This document shows positions 26,851 through 35,723 of a stretch of 64,000 nt of DNA, in pieces. The number at the start of each line of letters is the position of its first letter. Positions within the stretch are counted from its first letter, which is position 1. A program made the translations under genes and the position numbers. The DNA is taken from positions 62,001-126,000 of the forward strand of contig CABJBM010000004.1 in assembly GCA_902363835.1 (NCBI GenBank). The letters are read 5' to 3'. Source of the DNA: Lachnospiraceae bacterium (GTDB lineage: Bacteria > Bacillota > Clostridia > Lachnospirales > Lachnospiraceae). The notes beneath the pieces were generated by a model. It was not told the origin of the DNA. It made no database searches and saw only the letters and a list, made by a program, of their open reading frames with translations.

Positions 26851-28251
26851 ATGACAGATAAAAACAGTCTCATGAGGCAGCTGCCCAAAGTGGATGAAAT
26901 GATGCGCTGTATGACCTTAGAAGGAATCACCGATGTTCCGGCAGTTTTGGTAAAGCTTGCCTGTCAAAAGGAAATTGAACTGGAACGGCAAAAAATTTTA
27001 TCTGGAAAGCCCTGTGAATTCTCAAAGGATGATCTGATCAGACGGATCAAAGCTGAAATTGAGAGGCAGAACCAGCCTCATCTGCGAAGGGTGATCAATG
27101 GAACCGGCATTGTGCTTCATACCAACCTGGGGAGAGCAAGGCTTTCCCGGGTGGTTTCGGAAAGCATGAAGGAAATCGGCGGATCTTATTCCAATTTGGA
27201 GTTTAATCTGGAAGACGGGGAAAGAGGCTCCAGGTACGAGCATGTGGAGCAGCTTCTTACCTTTTTAACCGGTGCAGAGGCAGCTCTTGTTGTCAATAAC
27301 AATGCGGCAGCTGTTTATCTGGTGCTGAATTCCATGGCAAAGGGAAAAGAGGTCATTGTTTCAAGAGGTGAACTGGTGGAGATTGGCGGAGCATTCCGTG
27401 TTCCGGAAATCATGACAGCCAGCGGATGCAGTCTTATGGAGGTGGGAACCACCAACAAGACCCATGAAAGAGACTATGAAGAGAACATCAGTGAAAATAC
27501 CGGGGCATTATTAAAGGTCCACACCAGCAATTATAAGATTATCGGATTCACGGAGGAGGTATCTCTGGAACAGATGAAGGCAGTTGGTGAAAGGCACGGA
27601 CTGCCGGTCATATATGATCTGGGATCAGGCTTGCTGGCCGATTTAAAGGCATATGGGATAGGTGATGAACCAACAGTTAAAAATTGTCTGGAACAAAGGG
27701 CTGATATTGTATGCTTCAGCGGCGACAAGCTTCTTGGAGGACCTCAGGCCGGTATCATTGTAGGAAAAGCACGGTACATCAATGAGATGAAGAAAAATCA
27801 TTTGCTCCGGGCTTTGAGAATTGATAAGCTGACTTTGAACGCCCTGGAATTAACTCTCAGGCAATATTTGTCGCCGGAAACAGCAATGGAACAGATTCCC
27901 ACCCTGAAAATGATCACAGAGCCATTGGGACGTTTAAAGGAAAAGGCAGAGTATTTACACAGTCTTTTGGTGAAACAGCCGGGGGTACAGGCTGAGGTGC
28001 TGGAAACGGAAGGGCAGATCGGCGGAGGAACCATGCCGGGTGTTAATCTGGCATCTTATGCAGTGGGGATAAGCGTGGAACAGGTATCCGCAGACAGGCT
28101 GGAAGGCCTGCTCAGAAAAAATACTGTTCCCATCATAGCAAGAATCTGGAAAGACAGGGTACTCCTTGATGTAAGGACCATGAGTGAGGAAGACCTTCTC
28201 ATGGCGGCGGATTTTTTTAACCGTATGACTAAGACGGTATTTAAGTATTAA
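26851..28251 (+). CDS. selA: L-seryl-tRNA(Sec) selenium transferase
   Basis: 466 residues, a PLP enzyme that converts Ser-tRNA(Sec) to Sec-tRNA(Sec) with selenophosphate. The PLP lysine is Lys293 in CFSGDKLLGGPQAG (E. coli Lys295). The N-terminal tRNA-binding part (MRQLPKVDEMM) and the GTGIVLHTNLGRA motif are also present. It is set between grdD and the component-B genes, so the Sec machinery is interleaved with the genes that need it. Confidence 0.96.
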   Translation: MTDKNSLMRQLPKVDEMMRCMTLEGITDVPAVLVKLACQKEIELERQKILSGKPCEFSKDDLIRRIKAEIERQNQPHLRRVINGTGIVLHTNLGRARLSRVVSESMKEIGGSYSNLEFNLEDGERGSRYEHVEQLLTFLTGAEAALVVNNNAAAVYLVLNSMAKGKEVIVSRGELVEIGGAFRVPEIMTASGCSLMEVGTTNKTHERDYEENISENTGALLKVHTSNYKIIGFTEEVSLEQMKAVGERHGLPVIYDLGSGLLADLKAYGIGDEPTVKNCLEQRADIVCFSGDKLLGGPQAGIIVGKARYINEMKKNHLLRALRIDKLTLNALELTLRQYLSPETAMEQIPTLKMITEPLGRLKEKAEYLHSLLVKQPGVQAEVLETEGQIGGGTMPGVNLASYAVGISVEQVSADRLEGLLRKNTVPIIARIWKDRVLLDVRTMSEEDLLMAADFFNRMTKTVFKY

Positions 28252-28269
28252 TTTGAAAGGAGATATGGA

Positions 28270-29595
28270 ATGAAGCTGGAATTGGGAAATTTTTATGTAA
28301 AAGATATTTGCTTTGGCGATCAGACTTCATTAAAAGACGGACTTCTTACGGTGAATAAAGAAGAAGCTCTTGCAGTAATAAAAGAAGACGAACATATCAC
28401 GGAAGCAGAACTCTATATTGTATCGCCTGGGGATCATGTCAGGCTTGTTCCGGTGAAAGAGGCCATAGAGCCGCGTTACCGGGTAGGGGGAGGTCCTGTA
28501 TTTCCGGGAGTGACAGGAGAACTGATGCAGGCTGGAAACGGAACCACTCATGCGCTGAAGGATATGAGCGTTTTAGTGGTGGGAAAGCACTACGGCGGTT
28601 TTCAGGATGGACTGATCGATATGAGCGGGGAGGGTGCCAAATACACCTACTACTCCCAGTTAAAGAACCTGGTTTTGGTGGCTGATTCGGATGAGGTTTT
28701 TGAGCAGAAGGAGCAGCAGAAAAAGAACAGGGCCTTAAGATGGGCAGGCATGCGCCTTGCCGAATACATCGGCGCCGCAACAAAGGATTTAACACCGGAT
28801 GAGGTAGAGACCTTTGAACTGGAGCCGGTTACAAAAAGAAGCGAGGAAGTAAACAAGCTTCCAAGCGTGGTGCTGGTGCTTCAGCCTCAGTCCCAGATGG
28901 AAGAAGGCGGCTATAATGACTTAAATTACGGCTGGGATACCAACCGGATGCTTCCCACCTTCATGCATCCCAATGAGGTGCTGGACGGGGCCATGATCAG
29001 CGGATCCTTTATGCCTTGCTCTTCCAAATGGTCCACCTACGATTTCCAGAACCTGCCCATGATCCGCAGGCTTTACAAGGAGCATGGAAAGACCATTAAT
29101 TTCCTTGGAGTGATCATGTCCAACTTAAATGTTGCCCTGGATCAGAAGGAAAGAGCTGCTTTATTTGTGGCACAGATGGCAAAAAGTCTGGGAGCGGATT
29201 CCGCCATTGTTGCGGAAGAAGGATACGGCAACCCTGATGCAGATTTTACGGCATGCATCGTTGCTCTGGAAAATGCAGGGGTCAAGACCATAGGCCTTAC
29301 AAACGAGTGTACGGGAAGAGACGGCGCAAGCCAGCCGCTGGTTTCCTTAGATGAGAAAGAGGATGCCATTGTTTCCTGCGGAAACGTATCCACCCTGATC
29401 CGGCTTCCAAAAATGGAGACGGTTCTGGGAGAACTGGAAGCCCTTGCAAGAGATGGATTATCCGGAGGCTGGTCCAACGATGAAATTCTGGGCGCTTCCG
29501 TAAAAGAAGATGGTTCAATTATTATGGAAAACAACGCCATGTTCTGCGGAGACCAGGTAGTGGGCTGGTCAACCAAGAGGATGGTAGAATTCTAG
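28270..29595 (+). CDS. grdI: betaine/glycine reductase component B proprotein (GrdI/GrdE-like)
   Basis: 441 residues. Component-B proproteins self-cleave before a Cys to give a pyruvoyl-bearing subunit that binds the amine substrate as a Schiff base, or in betaine reductase activates it otherwise. By position the cleavage Cys is probably Cys250 (SGSFMPCSSKW), close to Cys242 reported in C. sticklandii GrdE. Family motifs include GWDTNRMLPT and GRDGASQPL. I name it grdI because a BCCT transporter follows. grdE or grdG cannot be excluded by eye. It is 18 bases after selA and 13 before its partner gene. Confidence 0.8.
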   Translation: MKLELGNFYVKDICFGDQTSLKDGLLTVNKEEALAVIKEDEHITEAELYIVSPGDHVRLVPVKEAIEPRYRVGGGPVFPGVTGELMQAGNGTTHALKDMSVLVVGKHYGGFQDGLIDMSGEGAKYTYYSQLKNLVLVADSDEVFEQKEQQKKNRALRWAGMRLAEYIGAATKDLTPDEVETFELEPVTKRSEEVNKLPSVVLVLQPQSQMEEGGYNDLNYGWDTNRMLPTFMHPNEVLDGAMISGSFMPCSSKWSTYDFQNLPMIRRLYKEHGKTINFLGVIMSNLNVALDQKERAALFVAQMAKSLGADSAIVAEEGYGNPDADFTACIVALENAGVKTIGLTNECTGRDGASQPLVSLDEKEDAIVSCGNVSTLIRLPKMETVLGELEALARDGLSGGWSNDEILGASVKEDGSIIMENNAMFCGDQVVGWSTKRMVEF

Positions 29596-29608
29596 AAGGA
29601 GGGACGAT

Positions 29609-30928
29609 ATGAAAGGTATTTTATACTTAAATCAGTTTTTTGGGCAGATCGGCGGGGAAGAACTTGCTGATTTTAAACCGGAAATCAGAGAAGGCCTTGT
29701 TGGTCCTGCTATGGCACTGCAGCAGGAATTAGGCGATGATGTTCAGATCACACATACCATTATCTGCGGGGATAACTTTATAGGTTCCAACACAGAGGAA
29801 GCGGTAGAAACCATCCTTTCCATGCTGAAGGGAAAAGAGATGGATGTGTTTTTTGCAGGGCCGGCCTTCCGTGCAGGACGTTACGGGGCAGCCTGCGGCC
29901 ATATTTGCAAGGCTGTAAAAAAGGAATTCGAAGTTCCTGTTCTCACCTCTATGAACGATGAAAACCCTGGAGTTGAAATGTTCAGAAAGGAAATGTACGT
30001 ATTTAAAGGCGGAGCCAGCGCAGCAGCCATGAAAAAGGATATAAAGGCAATGGCCAAATTTGCTCTTAAGCTGTTAAAGGGAGAGAAATTACTTCCGGCA
30101 GCAGAGGAAGGCTATTTTGGAAGAGGAATCAGGGATCAGATCTGGCTGGATCCCCCGGTAACGGCAGCTGACCGTGTCATTGACATGCTCCTTAAGAAAG
30201 TTCATGGAGAACCATATGAGACAGAGCTGGCCATTCCAAAGTCTGACCGGGTGGCAATTGCTCCTGCCATTACACCGGAAGAATTGAGCACACTGGAGGT
30301 TGCCCTCATCACTTCCGGAGGAATCGTTCCCGTAGGAAATCCGGACCGCATTCAGTCAGCCTCTGCAACCAAGTGGGGGAAATACGATATTTCTGAAAAG
30401 GCTGACCTTGTGAAAGGTGAGTATATGACCATTCATGCTGGTTTTGATCCGGCAGCAGCCAACAATGACTCGGACGTAATTGTTCCGTTGGATGCCATGA
30501 GAAAGTATCAGAAAGAAGGAAAAATCGGCGGAGTATACAAATATTTCTTCTCCACCGTTGGTACCGGAACAACCCAGGCAGAAGCTGCAAGAATGGGAAA
30601 AGAAATAGCAAGAGAATTGAAAAAGGATGGGATCAGAGCTGCAATTCTGACCTCCACATGAGGGACCTGTACACGTTGCGGTGCAACGATGACAAGAGAA
30701 ATTGAAAGAGAAGGCATCACCATCGTTCAGATGGCGAACCTGATTCCCGTAGCTAAGACGGTTGGAGTGAACAGACTGGTTCCAACCATATCCATTCCAT
30801 ATCCCCTTGGAGATCCTGCAACACCCAAGGAAGAGCAGTTCAAGCTTCGCTATCACAGAGTAGGAGTTGCTCTGGATGCGTTGACAGCGGATATAAAAGA
30901 ACCTTATCTCTTTAAAGTTAAAATTTAA
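29609..30928 (+). CDS. grdH: betaine/glycine reductase component B selenoprotein (GrdH/GrdB-like)
   Basis: 439 residues with the TGA at 30659-30661 read as Sec (residue 351) in TST-Sec-GTCTRCGAT, the UxxCxxC motif of GrdB, GrdF and GrdH. It cleaves the C-N bond and passes the carboxymethyl group to GrdA. The full length fits the family. Conventional calling would give a 350-residue and a 79-residue piece. The substrate is probably betaine, given the downstream BCCT transporter, and the product would be trimethylamine. Glycine or sarcosine remain possible. Confidence 0.85.
30659..30688 (+). promoter_or_regulatory. grdH UGA codon and putative SECIS hairpin
   Basis: Twelve bases after TGA, CGTTGC pairs perfectly with GCAACG around a GGT loop. 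This is the clearest of the three SECIS-like hairpins in the locus. Confidence 0.65.
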
Positions 30929-31035
30929 ATTTCATTATAACAAAGCCTGGAGGCCGGTGTGCAAACAATACCTTCCCCTAAACGCCGCAGGCCGTCAGCG
31001 TAAAGTACGTGATTGAACGTTATTCTGAAAGAAAA

Positions 31036-31079
31036 ATTTTTATGTGGCAGGATAAAATTTTATCCTGTCACGTAAAAAT
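31036..31079 (+). repeat. 22-base-arm inverted repeat before the BCCT gene
   Basis: ATTTTTATGTG-CAGGATAAAA pairs with its complement over 22 bases (two G-U), with no loop (centre AAAATTTT). It lies in the 202-base gap between grdH and the transporter. No T-run follows on the plus strand. It could be a protein-binding site or a partial read-through barrier. Confidence 0.65.
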
Positions 31080-31130
31080 CGGATTGCAAAAAAACAGCAA
31101 ACGATTATATTTTAAAGAGGAGGGTATTAC

Positions 31131-32609
31131 ATGAAGAAGAATCAGGTTTTTTACATATCGTTTCTTATTACCATAGCAATTGTTGCATTTGGTTTGGTAG
31201 CTCCCCAGCCATTTGCAAAGGCCACAACAGCGGCAAATGATTTTCTTGTCAACAATTTTGGCTGGTTTTACTTGATTTCCATGTTTATATTTGTTGCATT
31301 TTCTTTGGTCATTGCATTCAGCAAATACGGAAATATTAAACTGGGTCCGGATGATTCTGTTCCGGAATTCAGCAACCGGTCATGGTTTGCCATGCTTTTT
31401 GGGGCAGGAATGGGAATTGGGTTGGTTTTCTGGGGCGTTGCGGAACCGCTTAATCACTTTATGACATTTGGGGCAACAGAGGAAGCGGCTAACTTTGCAA
31501 TGAAAAAGTCCTTTATGCACTGGGGATTTCATCCCTGGGCAGCCTATGCGATCATCGGTATGGCACTGGGATATTTTCAGTTCAGGAAAAATGCTCCCGG
31601 CCTGATCAGCAGCGTTTTTCTTCCCATACTCGGTGAAAAGGGAGTCAGAGGGCCGATAGGAAAGCTGATCGATATTTGTGCGGTTTTTGCTACGGTAGCG
31701 GGAATCGCCACTTCCCTGGGACAGGGAACCATGCAGATCAATTCAGGACTGAATTTCCTGTTCAATGTTCCCACAACACGCCTGGTCCAGATCGCTATCA
31801 TCATCATTTTGATGGTCATCTATACCTGGACAGCTGTAAGCGGAATTGACAAAGGCATTAAGCTGCTGTCTGACATTAACCTTGTGCTGGCAATTGCAAT
31901 TCTGGCAGGTGCCTTTATTGTCGGTCCCAAGCTTCTGACTTTAAATGTTTTCACAAACTCCATCGGCAGTTATATGAATGACTTTGTAAAGGACAGCTTT
32001 GCCATAAATCCTTTTGGGGATAAATCATGGCTGGGTTCATGGACTATTTTCTACTGGGCATGGTGGATCGCATGGGGCCCCTTTGTAGGTACGTTTATCG
32101 CCAGAATTTCAAAGGGAAGGACCATCAGGGAGTTTGTTTTCGGGGTAATACTGGCTCCGTCCTTAGTATCCTTTATCTGGTTTTCCGTTTTCGGAAGCCT
32201 TGGCTTAAATCTGGATAAAGGCATTATTGCAAAGGCGATTGAAACAACAGAAACCGCATTATTTATGGTCTTTCGGGAGTATCCCCTTGGAAGTGTTTTC
32301 TCCATCATAGCAATCTGCCTTTTGGGAACATTTTTTATCACATCGGCAAACTCGGGGATCTTTGTTTTATCCATGTTTTCTTCCGAAGGCGACATGGAAC
32401 CTGCCAACAGTAAAAAGATATTCTGGGGAGTGATCCAGGCTCTGCTGGCTCTTGTATTGTTAATGACAGGCGGACTTGGTGCACTTCAGACCTGCTCCAT
32501 CGTGGCAGCTTTCCCTCTGGCCATTATCATGCTTTTATGCTGTGTGTGCCTGATTAAGGAACTGAGGAAAGAAAATTCCAAAACTTCCAAAAGTCCTGAA
32601 AAGGAATAA
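31131..32609 (+). CDS. BCCT-family betaine/choline/carnitine transporter
   Basis: 492 residues with about 12 membrane helices. Family signatures are clear: FGAGMGIGLVFWGVAEPLNHF (glycine-rich TM with the substrate-site Trp) and the BCCT signature WTIFYWAWWIAWGPFVGTFIARISKGRTIREF. The second is the BCCT block that includes part of the betaine Trp box. It has no long regulatory tails, unlike osmosensing BetP. It is presumably the feed for the reductase (betaine in), or an amine/betaine exchanger. It has its own ribosome site after a large inverted repeat. Confidence 0.92.
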   Translation: MKKNQVFYISFLITIAIVAFGLVAPQPFAKATTAANDFLVNNFGWFYLISMFIFVAFSLVIAFSKYGNIKLGPDDSVPEFSNRSWFAMLFGAGMGIGLVFWGVAEPLNHFMTFGATEEAANFAMKKSFMHWGFHPWAAYAIIGMALGYFQFRKNAPGLISSVFLPILGEKGVRGPIGKLIDICAVFATVAGIATSLGQGTMQINSGLNFLFNVPTTRLVQIAIIIILMVIYTWTAVSGIDKGIKLLSDINLVLAIAILAGAFIVGPKLLTLNVFTNSIGSYMNDFVKDSFAINPFGDKSWLGSWTIFYWAWWIAWGPFVGTFIARISKGRTIREFVFGVILAPSLVSFIWFSVFGSLGLNLDKGIIAKAIETTETALFMVFREYPLGSVFSIIAICLLGTFFITSANSGIFVLSMFSSEGDMEPANSKKIFWGVIQALLALVLLMTGGLGALQTCSIVAAFPLAIIMLLCCVCLIKELRKENSKTSKSPEKE

Positions 32610-32634
32610 AAGTATCTTTCATTTTTGTAGCCAA

Positions 32635-32673
32635 AGCGCCTGCATTTTTGTTTTCAATAAAACAGCAGGCGCT
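32635..32673 (+). repeat. stem-loop between the transporter and LysR genes
   Basis: AGCGCCTGC pairs with GCAGGCGCT, extended by TTGTTTT/AAAACA-type pairing. The stem is strong but has no terminal T-run on either side, so it may be a weak terminator or stabilising hairpin. Confidence 0.5.
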
Positions 32674-32707
32674 GTCTGGCTGTATTCATAAGAAAGTAGA
32701 GAATCAT

Positions 32708-33613
32708 ATGGAATTTAAACAGTTAGAAGCATTTATACAGATTTCCAAGCTTCAAAGTTTTTCAAAGGCCTCTGAATCCTTATTCTTAACTCAGCCTGCC
32801 CTGAGCAGTCAGATCAATGCGCTGGAAAAGGACATTGGAACTCAGTTATTTGTCCGGTCCACAAAGAGGGTATTTCCCACCAAGGCAGGAATTGACTTTT
32901 ATGAGTATGCTCAGAAGATGCTGGCTTTAAGGGATCAGTCTCTGTATGAAATGGGCAAGTATTCCAAGGAATGCACAGGAGAAGTCAATATTCTGGCTTC
33001 CAGTGTTCCTGCCCAGTATATTTTGCCACAGTTGATCGCTGATTTTAATAAGGAATATCCCAATATTGTTTTTCGCCTGTATCAGAAGGACAGCGGGGGA
33101 GTGTTTGAAGAGCTGATTAAATATCAGTATGATATCGGATTTGCAGGAATGGAAAACGAGAATTGCCGTTACACCCTGACCTCTTTGTGCAAGGATCAAT
33201 TGGTTTTGATCCTTCCAAAAGGTATGAGGTATGAGGGCAGCGGGGATGCGTCTGAAATTGTCAGTTTTATCTCAGATAAAAATTTTATTATGAGGGAACA
33301 GGGATCCGGCACCAGGGCGGAAATGGAAGCGTTCTTAACCAGATACGGTCTCTCAGAAAAAGAGTTAAAAGCCATTGCATACTTTGGCAATACCCAGGGA
33401 ATTGTAGAAGCAGTTTCCCAGGGAATGGGTATTTCCTTTGTATCAAAAGCGGCAGCACAGATTTATACCCGGTTGGACTTAATCAATGTTGTGGAAATTC
33501 CGTCAGAGCTTTTATGCAGAAATATCTTTTATGTGCAGAAAAAGGATATGATATTAACACCTGCTCAGGAATTATTTGTTAATTACGCAAAGAATTGTTA
33601 TCAGAATATTTAA
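32708..33613 (+). CDS. LysR-family transcriptional regulator
   Basis: About 301 residues. The N-terminal winged helix is typical (FKQLEAFIQISKLQSFSKASESLFLTQPALSSQINALEKDIGTQLF), followed by a periplasmic-binding-protein-like effector domain from about residue 88. I chose the ATG at 32708, since the frame to 32648 runs through the upstream hairpin. LysR proteins often regulate nearby genes, so control of the betaine transporter or grd genes is plausible but not shown. Confidence 0.9.
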   Translation: MEFKQLEAFIQISKLQSFSKASESLFLTQPALSSQINALEKDIGTQLFVRSTKRVFPTKAGIDFYEYAQKMLALRDQSLYEMGKYSKECTGEVNILASSVPAQYILPQLIADFNKEYPNIVFRLYQKDSGGVFEELIKYQYDIGFAGMENENCRYTLTSLCKDQLVLILPKGMRYEGSGDASEIVSFISDKNFIMREQGSGTRAEMEAFLTRYGLSEKELKAIAYFGNTQGIVEAVSQGMGISFVSKAAAQIYTRLDLINVVEIPSELLCRNIFYVQKKDMILTPAQELFVNYAKNCYQNI

Positions 33614-33687
33614 TTGTTCATATGATTTGTCTTCCATCTATAGTATAATATTCTGTTAGATAGAGTTTATATTGAAAGGTGGATATT

Positions 33688-34386
33688 ATGGTAGTTAATT
33701 CTTACGATAAATTAAGCCATATGATTACATATTCAAAGGCAAATCTAAGTGAAATTGTGGTTTCCTATGTGAAAAGCAAGATTCTGACAGGGGAATTGAA
33801 AAGCGGAGACCGGTTAGTGGAAACTGATATGTCCGAAGAACTCCAGATCAGCAGGGCTCCCATAAGAGAGGCTTTAAGAGAGCTTCATATGCGGGGAATC
33901 CTGTCCTTTTCACCAAAAAAGGGCAGCCAGATCCTTGAAATGAGCTATGAAGACATTGCAGAGGTTTTTTCCATCCGCATTCCCCTTGAAATGCAGATCC
34001 TCACCATAATTTTTGAAAAATCCATGTTGCAGGAACAGGATCTGGATTATCTGGAGACGTTAAATGATGACATGATAAAGCCGGATCATGACGGCACCAT
34101 TGAGGACAGGGAGAAGACTTTTGTCTTAAACACAAACGATCTGGCTTTTCATGAATTTTTCTGGAAAAAATCCGGAAGCTTCCGAAGGGCTGAAATTTTA
34201 GAAAATCAGTATTTTCAATTGCTCATAGCCATGAATAAGGACATTTCAACTTTAGGCTCGCAGAAAGAAAAATATGACGAGCATAAAGCCATTATTGAAG
34301 CATGCCGAACCGGATCCCTTGAAAAGACCTTATCCGCATTTCAGGCTCATATGGATTCTTATTTAAAGGTGATTACAAAGCTTTAG
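33688..34386 (+). CDS. GntR-family regulator, FCD type
   Basis: About 232 residues. The N-terminal winged helix (VVSYVKSKILTGELKSGDRLVETDMSEELQISRAPIREALRELHMRGIL) is of the FadR/GntR kind, followed by an all-helical FCD effector domain. The FCD metal-ligand pattern appears weak (one HEFFW in the middle). I chose the ATG at 33688 with GAAAGGTGG upstream. It could be the reader of the TTGTCGACAA palindrome before tRNA-Sec and selB. Confidence 0.88.
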   Translation: MVVNSYDKLSHMITYSKANLSEIVVSYVKSKILTGELKSGDRLVETDMSEELQISRAPIREALRELHMRGILSFSPKKGSQILEMSYEDIAEVFSIRIPLEMQILTIIFEKSMLQEQDLDYLETLNDDMIKPDHDGTIEDREKTFVLNTNDLAFHEFFWKKSGSFRRAEILENQYFQLLIAMNKDISTLGSQKEKYDEHKAIIEACRTGSLEKTLSAFQAHMDSYLKVITKL

Positions 34387-34445
34387 CAATGGAAATAAAT
34401 AGTCTTTAACTCTTAATGATCAACGGATCGGAAGGAGGAATATAA

Positions 34446-35003
34446 TTGACTGAGAAAATAAAAGTGTGGACAAAGCAGAATAAAAACATACAAAATGACC
34501 TGGATCAAAATGGAAGGTACCTTGTAAAAAAAGAATATATCATCAATAAAATGGAAGAGCATGCAGGAATATATCTGGATACCTATGACTGGCTGCATCA
34601 CTCCACTTCCAGGTTTATGGATATCCCTGAGGGAGCAAAGTATCCCATATGGGTATCTGTTACAGAAGAATCAAAGATACAAAACAGCGAAGGAAATGTG
34701 CTTCTGGAAATCCTTGTGGATCCGGATAAGCTGTTTGTCATGGATCTGGAAAAATGGGGATATATTGTTAATTACATGTACATTCCAAAGAACCCGGAAG
34801 ATGCCAGGGAGCATGAGGAGCTTTTAAAAAGATACGGCATTGATGACAGCACCGCATACATGTCCCCTTTTTATCCCAGTGTGAAACATAAAATCAGAAA
34901 AAGCTGGGACAGGCTGTTTGATGAAGGGATCGAGCTGAGTCCTGCCAGGGTAGGAATTATCTGGGAGGTGAAAAAGGAATGGATTGTAAAGATGGATACA
35001 TAG
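34446..35003 (+). CDS. DUF3841 family protein
   Basis: 185 residues, TTG start behind GGAAGGAGG. A soluble protein with YDWLHHST, YPIWVSVTEE and SPFYPSVKHKIRKSWDRLFD, the pattern of DUF3841, a family of unknown function that begins with KVWTKQ-like segments. The C-terminus (IIWEVKKEWIV) matches that of its neighbour. It overlaps the next, paralogous gene by 25 bases, so both are translated together. Confidence 0.75.
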   Translation: MTEKIKVWTKQNKNIQNDLDQNGRYLVKKEYIINKMEEHAGIYLDTYDWLHHSTSRFMDIPEGAKYPIWVSVTEESKIQNSEGNVLLEILVDPDKLFVMDLEKWGYIVNYMYIPKNPEDAREHEELLKRYGIDDSTAYMSPFYPSVKHKIRKSWDRLFDEGIELSPARVGIIWEVKKEWIVKMDT

Positions 35004-35566
35004 AACTTTATACGGCCCAGTTAAATGCAATTGCAGATTCCATCAAAGACGGTCACATCCATTATGTGAAGATGAAGTACATTGAGGAGAAATACAAAGA
35101 AGTAAAGGGTGTTTTTTTAAATGCCTATGGCTGGTATGTCCGGCAGGCATCTGTCATAGTGGAAAAGCCGGAACAGGCGGAATCAGCGGTATGGACATTT
35201 GTCAATGAAAGATATGCGGAAATGCACCCCGGATATACGGTGATGAAGCTTAAGGTGCCGGTAAGAGAAGCCGTGTTTTTCCGGATGTCCGACTGGAATA
35301 AGATATTAAACTTAAGATACGTTGGCAGGACAAAGGATGAGGAAGATCAATATTCTGAGAAGCTTGAGAAATATGGAGTAAAGTATGAAGGGGATGTTTA
35401 TGAGACGCCTTTTTATCCCCAGTTAAAGGCAGAGCTGGTTGCAAGCTGGGCAAATCTGTTTCGTTTTGACCATGAGGTTAAAAATGGAGGTTTCCCGGAA
35501 TTTGAAGATATGCAGGCCGGGCTCTGGTGTATAAAAAAAGAATGGGCGGCCGGTGAAAACGGGTGA
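34979..35566 (+). CDS. DUF3841 family protein, second copy
   Basis: 195 residues, paralogous to the preceding protein. The parts line up in order: IELYTAQLNAI vs KVWTKQNKNI, AYGWYVRQAS vs TYDWLHHSTS, TPFYPQLKAELVASWANLF vs SPFYPSVKHKIRKSWDRLF, and LWCIKKEWA vs IIWEVKKEWI. Divergence is high, so the duplication is old or the copies form a heterodimer. The function is unknown. An AGGTGAAAAAGGA site is located inside the first gene. Confidence 0.75.
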   Translation: MDCKDGYIELYTAQLNAIADSIKDGHIHYVKMKYIEEKYKEVKGVFLNAYGWYVRQASVIVEKPEQAESAVWTFVNERYAEMHPGYTVMKLKVPVREAVFFRMSDWNKILNLRYVGRTKDEEDQYSEKLEKYGVKYEGDVYETPFYPQLKAELVASWANLFRFDHEVKNGGFPEFEDMQAGLWCIKKEWAAGENG

Positions 35567-35650
35567 CAGAGAGTTTGGAAAGCAGCGGGAAAACAAAGGG
35601 GGAGTGAGATCCGGTATCATATTGACAGGAGAATTAAAAGGTGATAAGAT

Positions 35651-35670
35651 TTGGTTAGTTAAAACTAACC
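35651..35670 (+). promoter_or_regulatory. inverted repeat before the AraC gene, shared with 37152
   Basis: TTGGTTAG-N6-CTAAC occurs here and again at 37152-37171 before the ECF transport module, and nowhere else that I noticed. The half-sites pair as GGTTAG/CTAACC. It is a likely operator for the AraC-family regulator. Confidence 0.6.
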
Positions 35671-35723
35671 ATTTTCATGCTTTTCAATGAAGCAGCATCC
35701 CGTAATCAAAGAGGCAGAATAAA

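Noticed and set aside
30689..30928. independent 79-residue gene after the grdH TGA
   Set aside because: It is the continuation of the component-B selenoprotein past its UGA codon (UxxCxxC motif), not a gene of its own.
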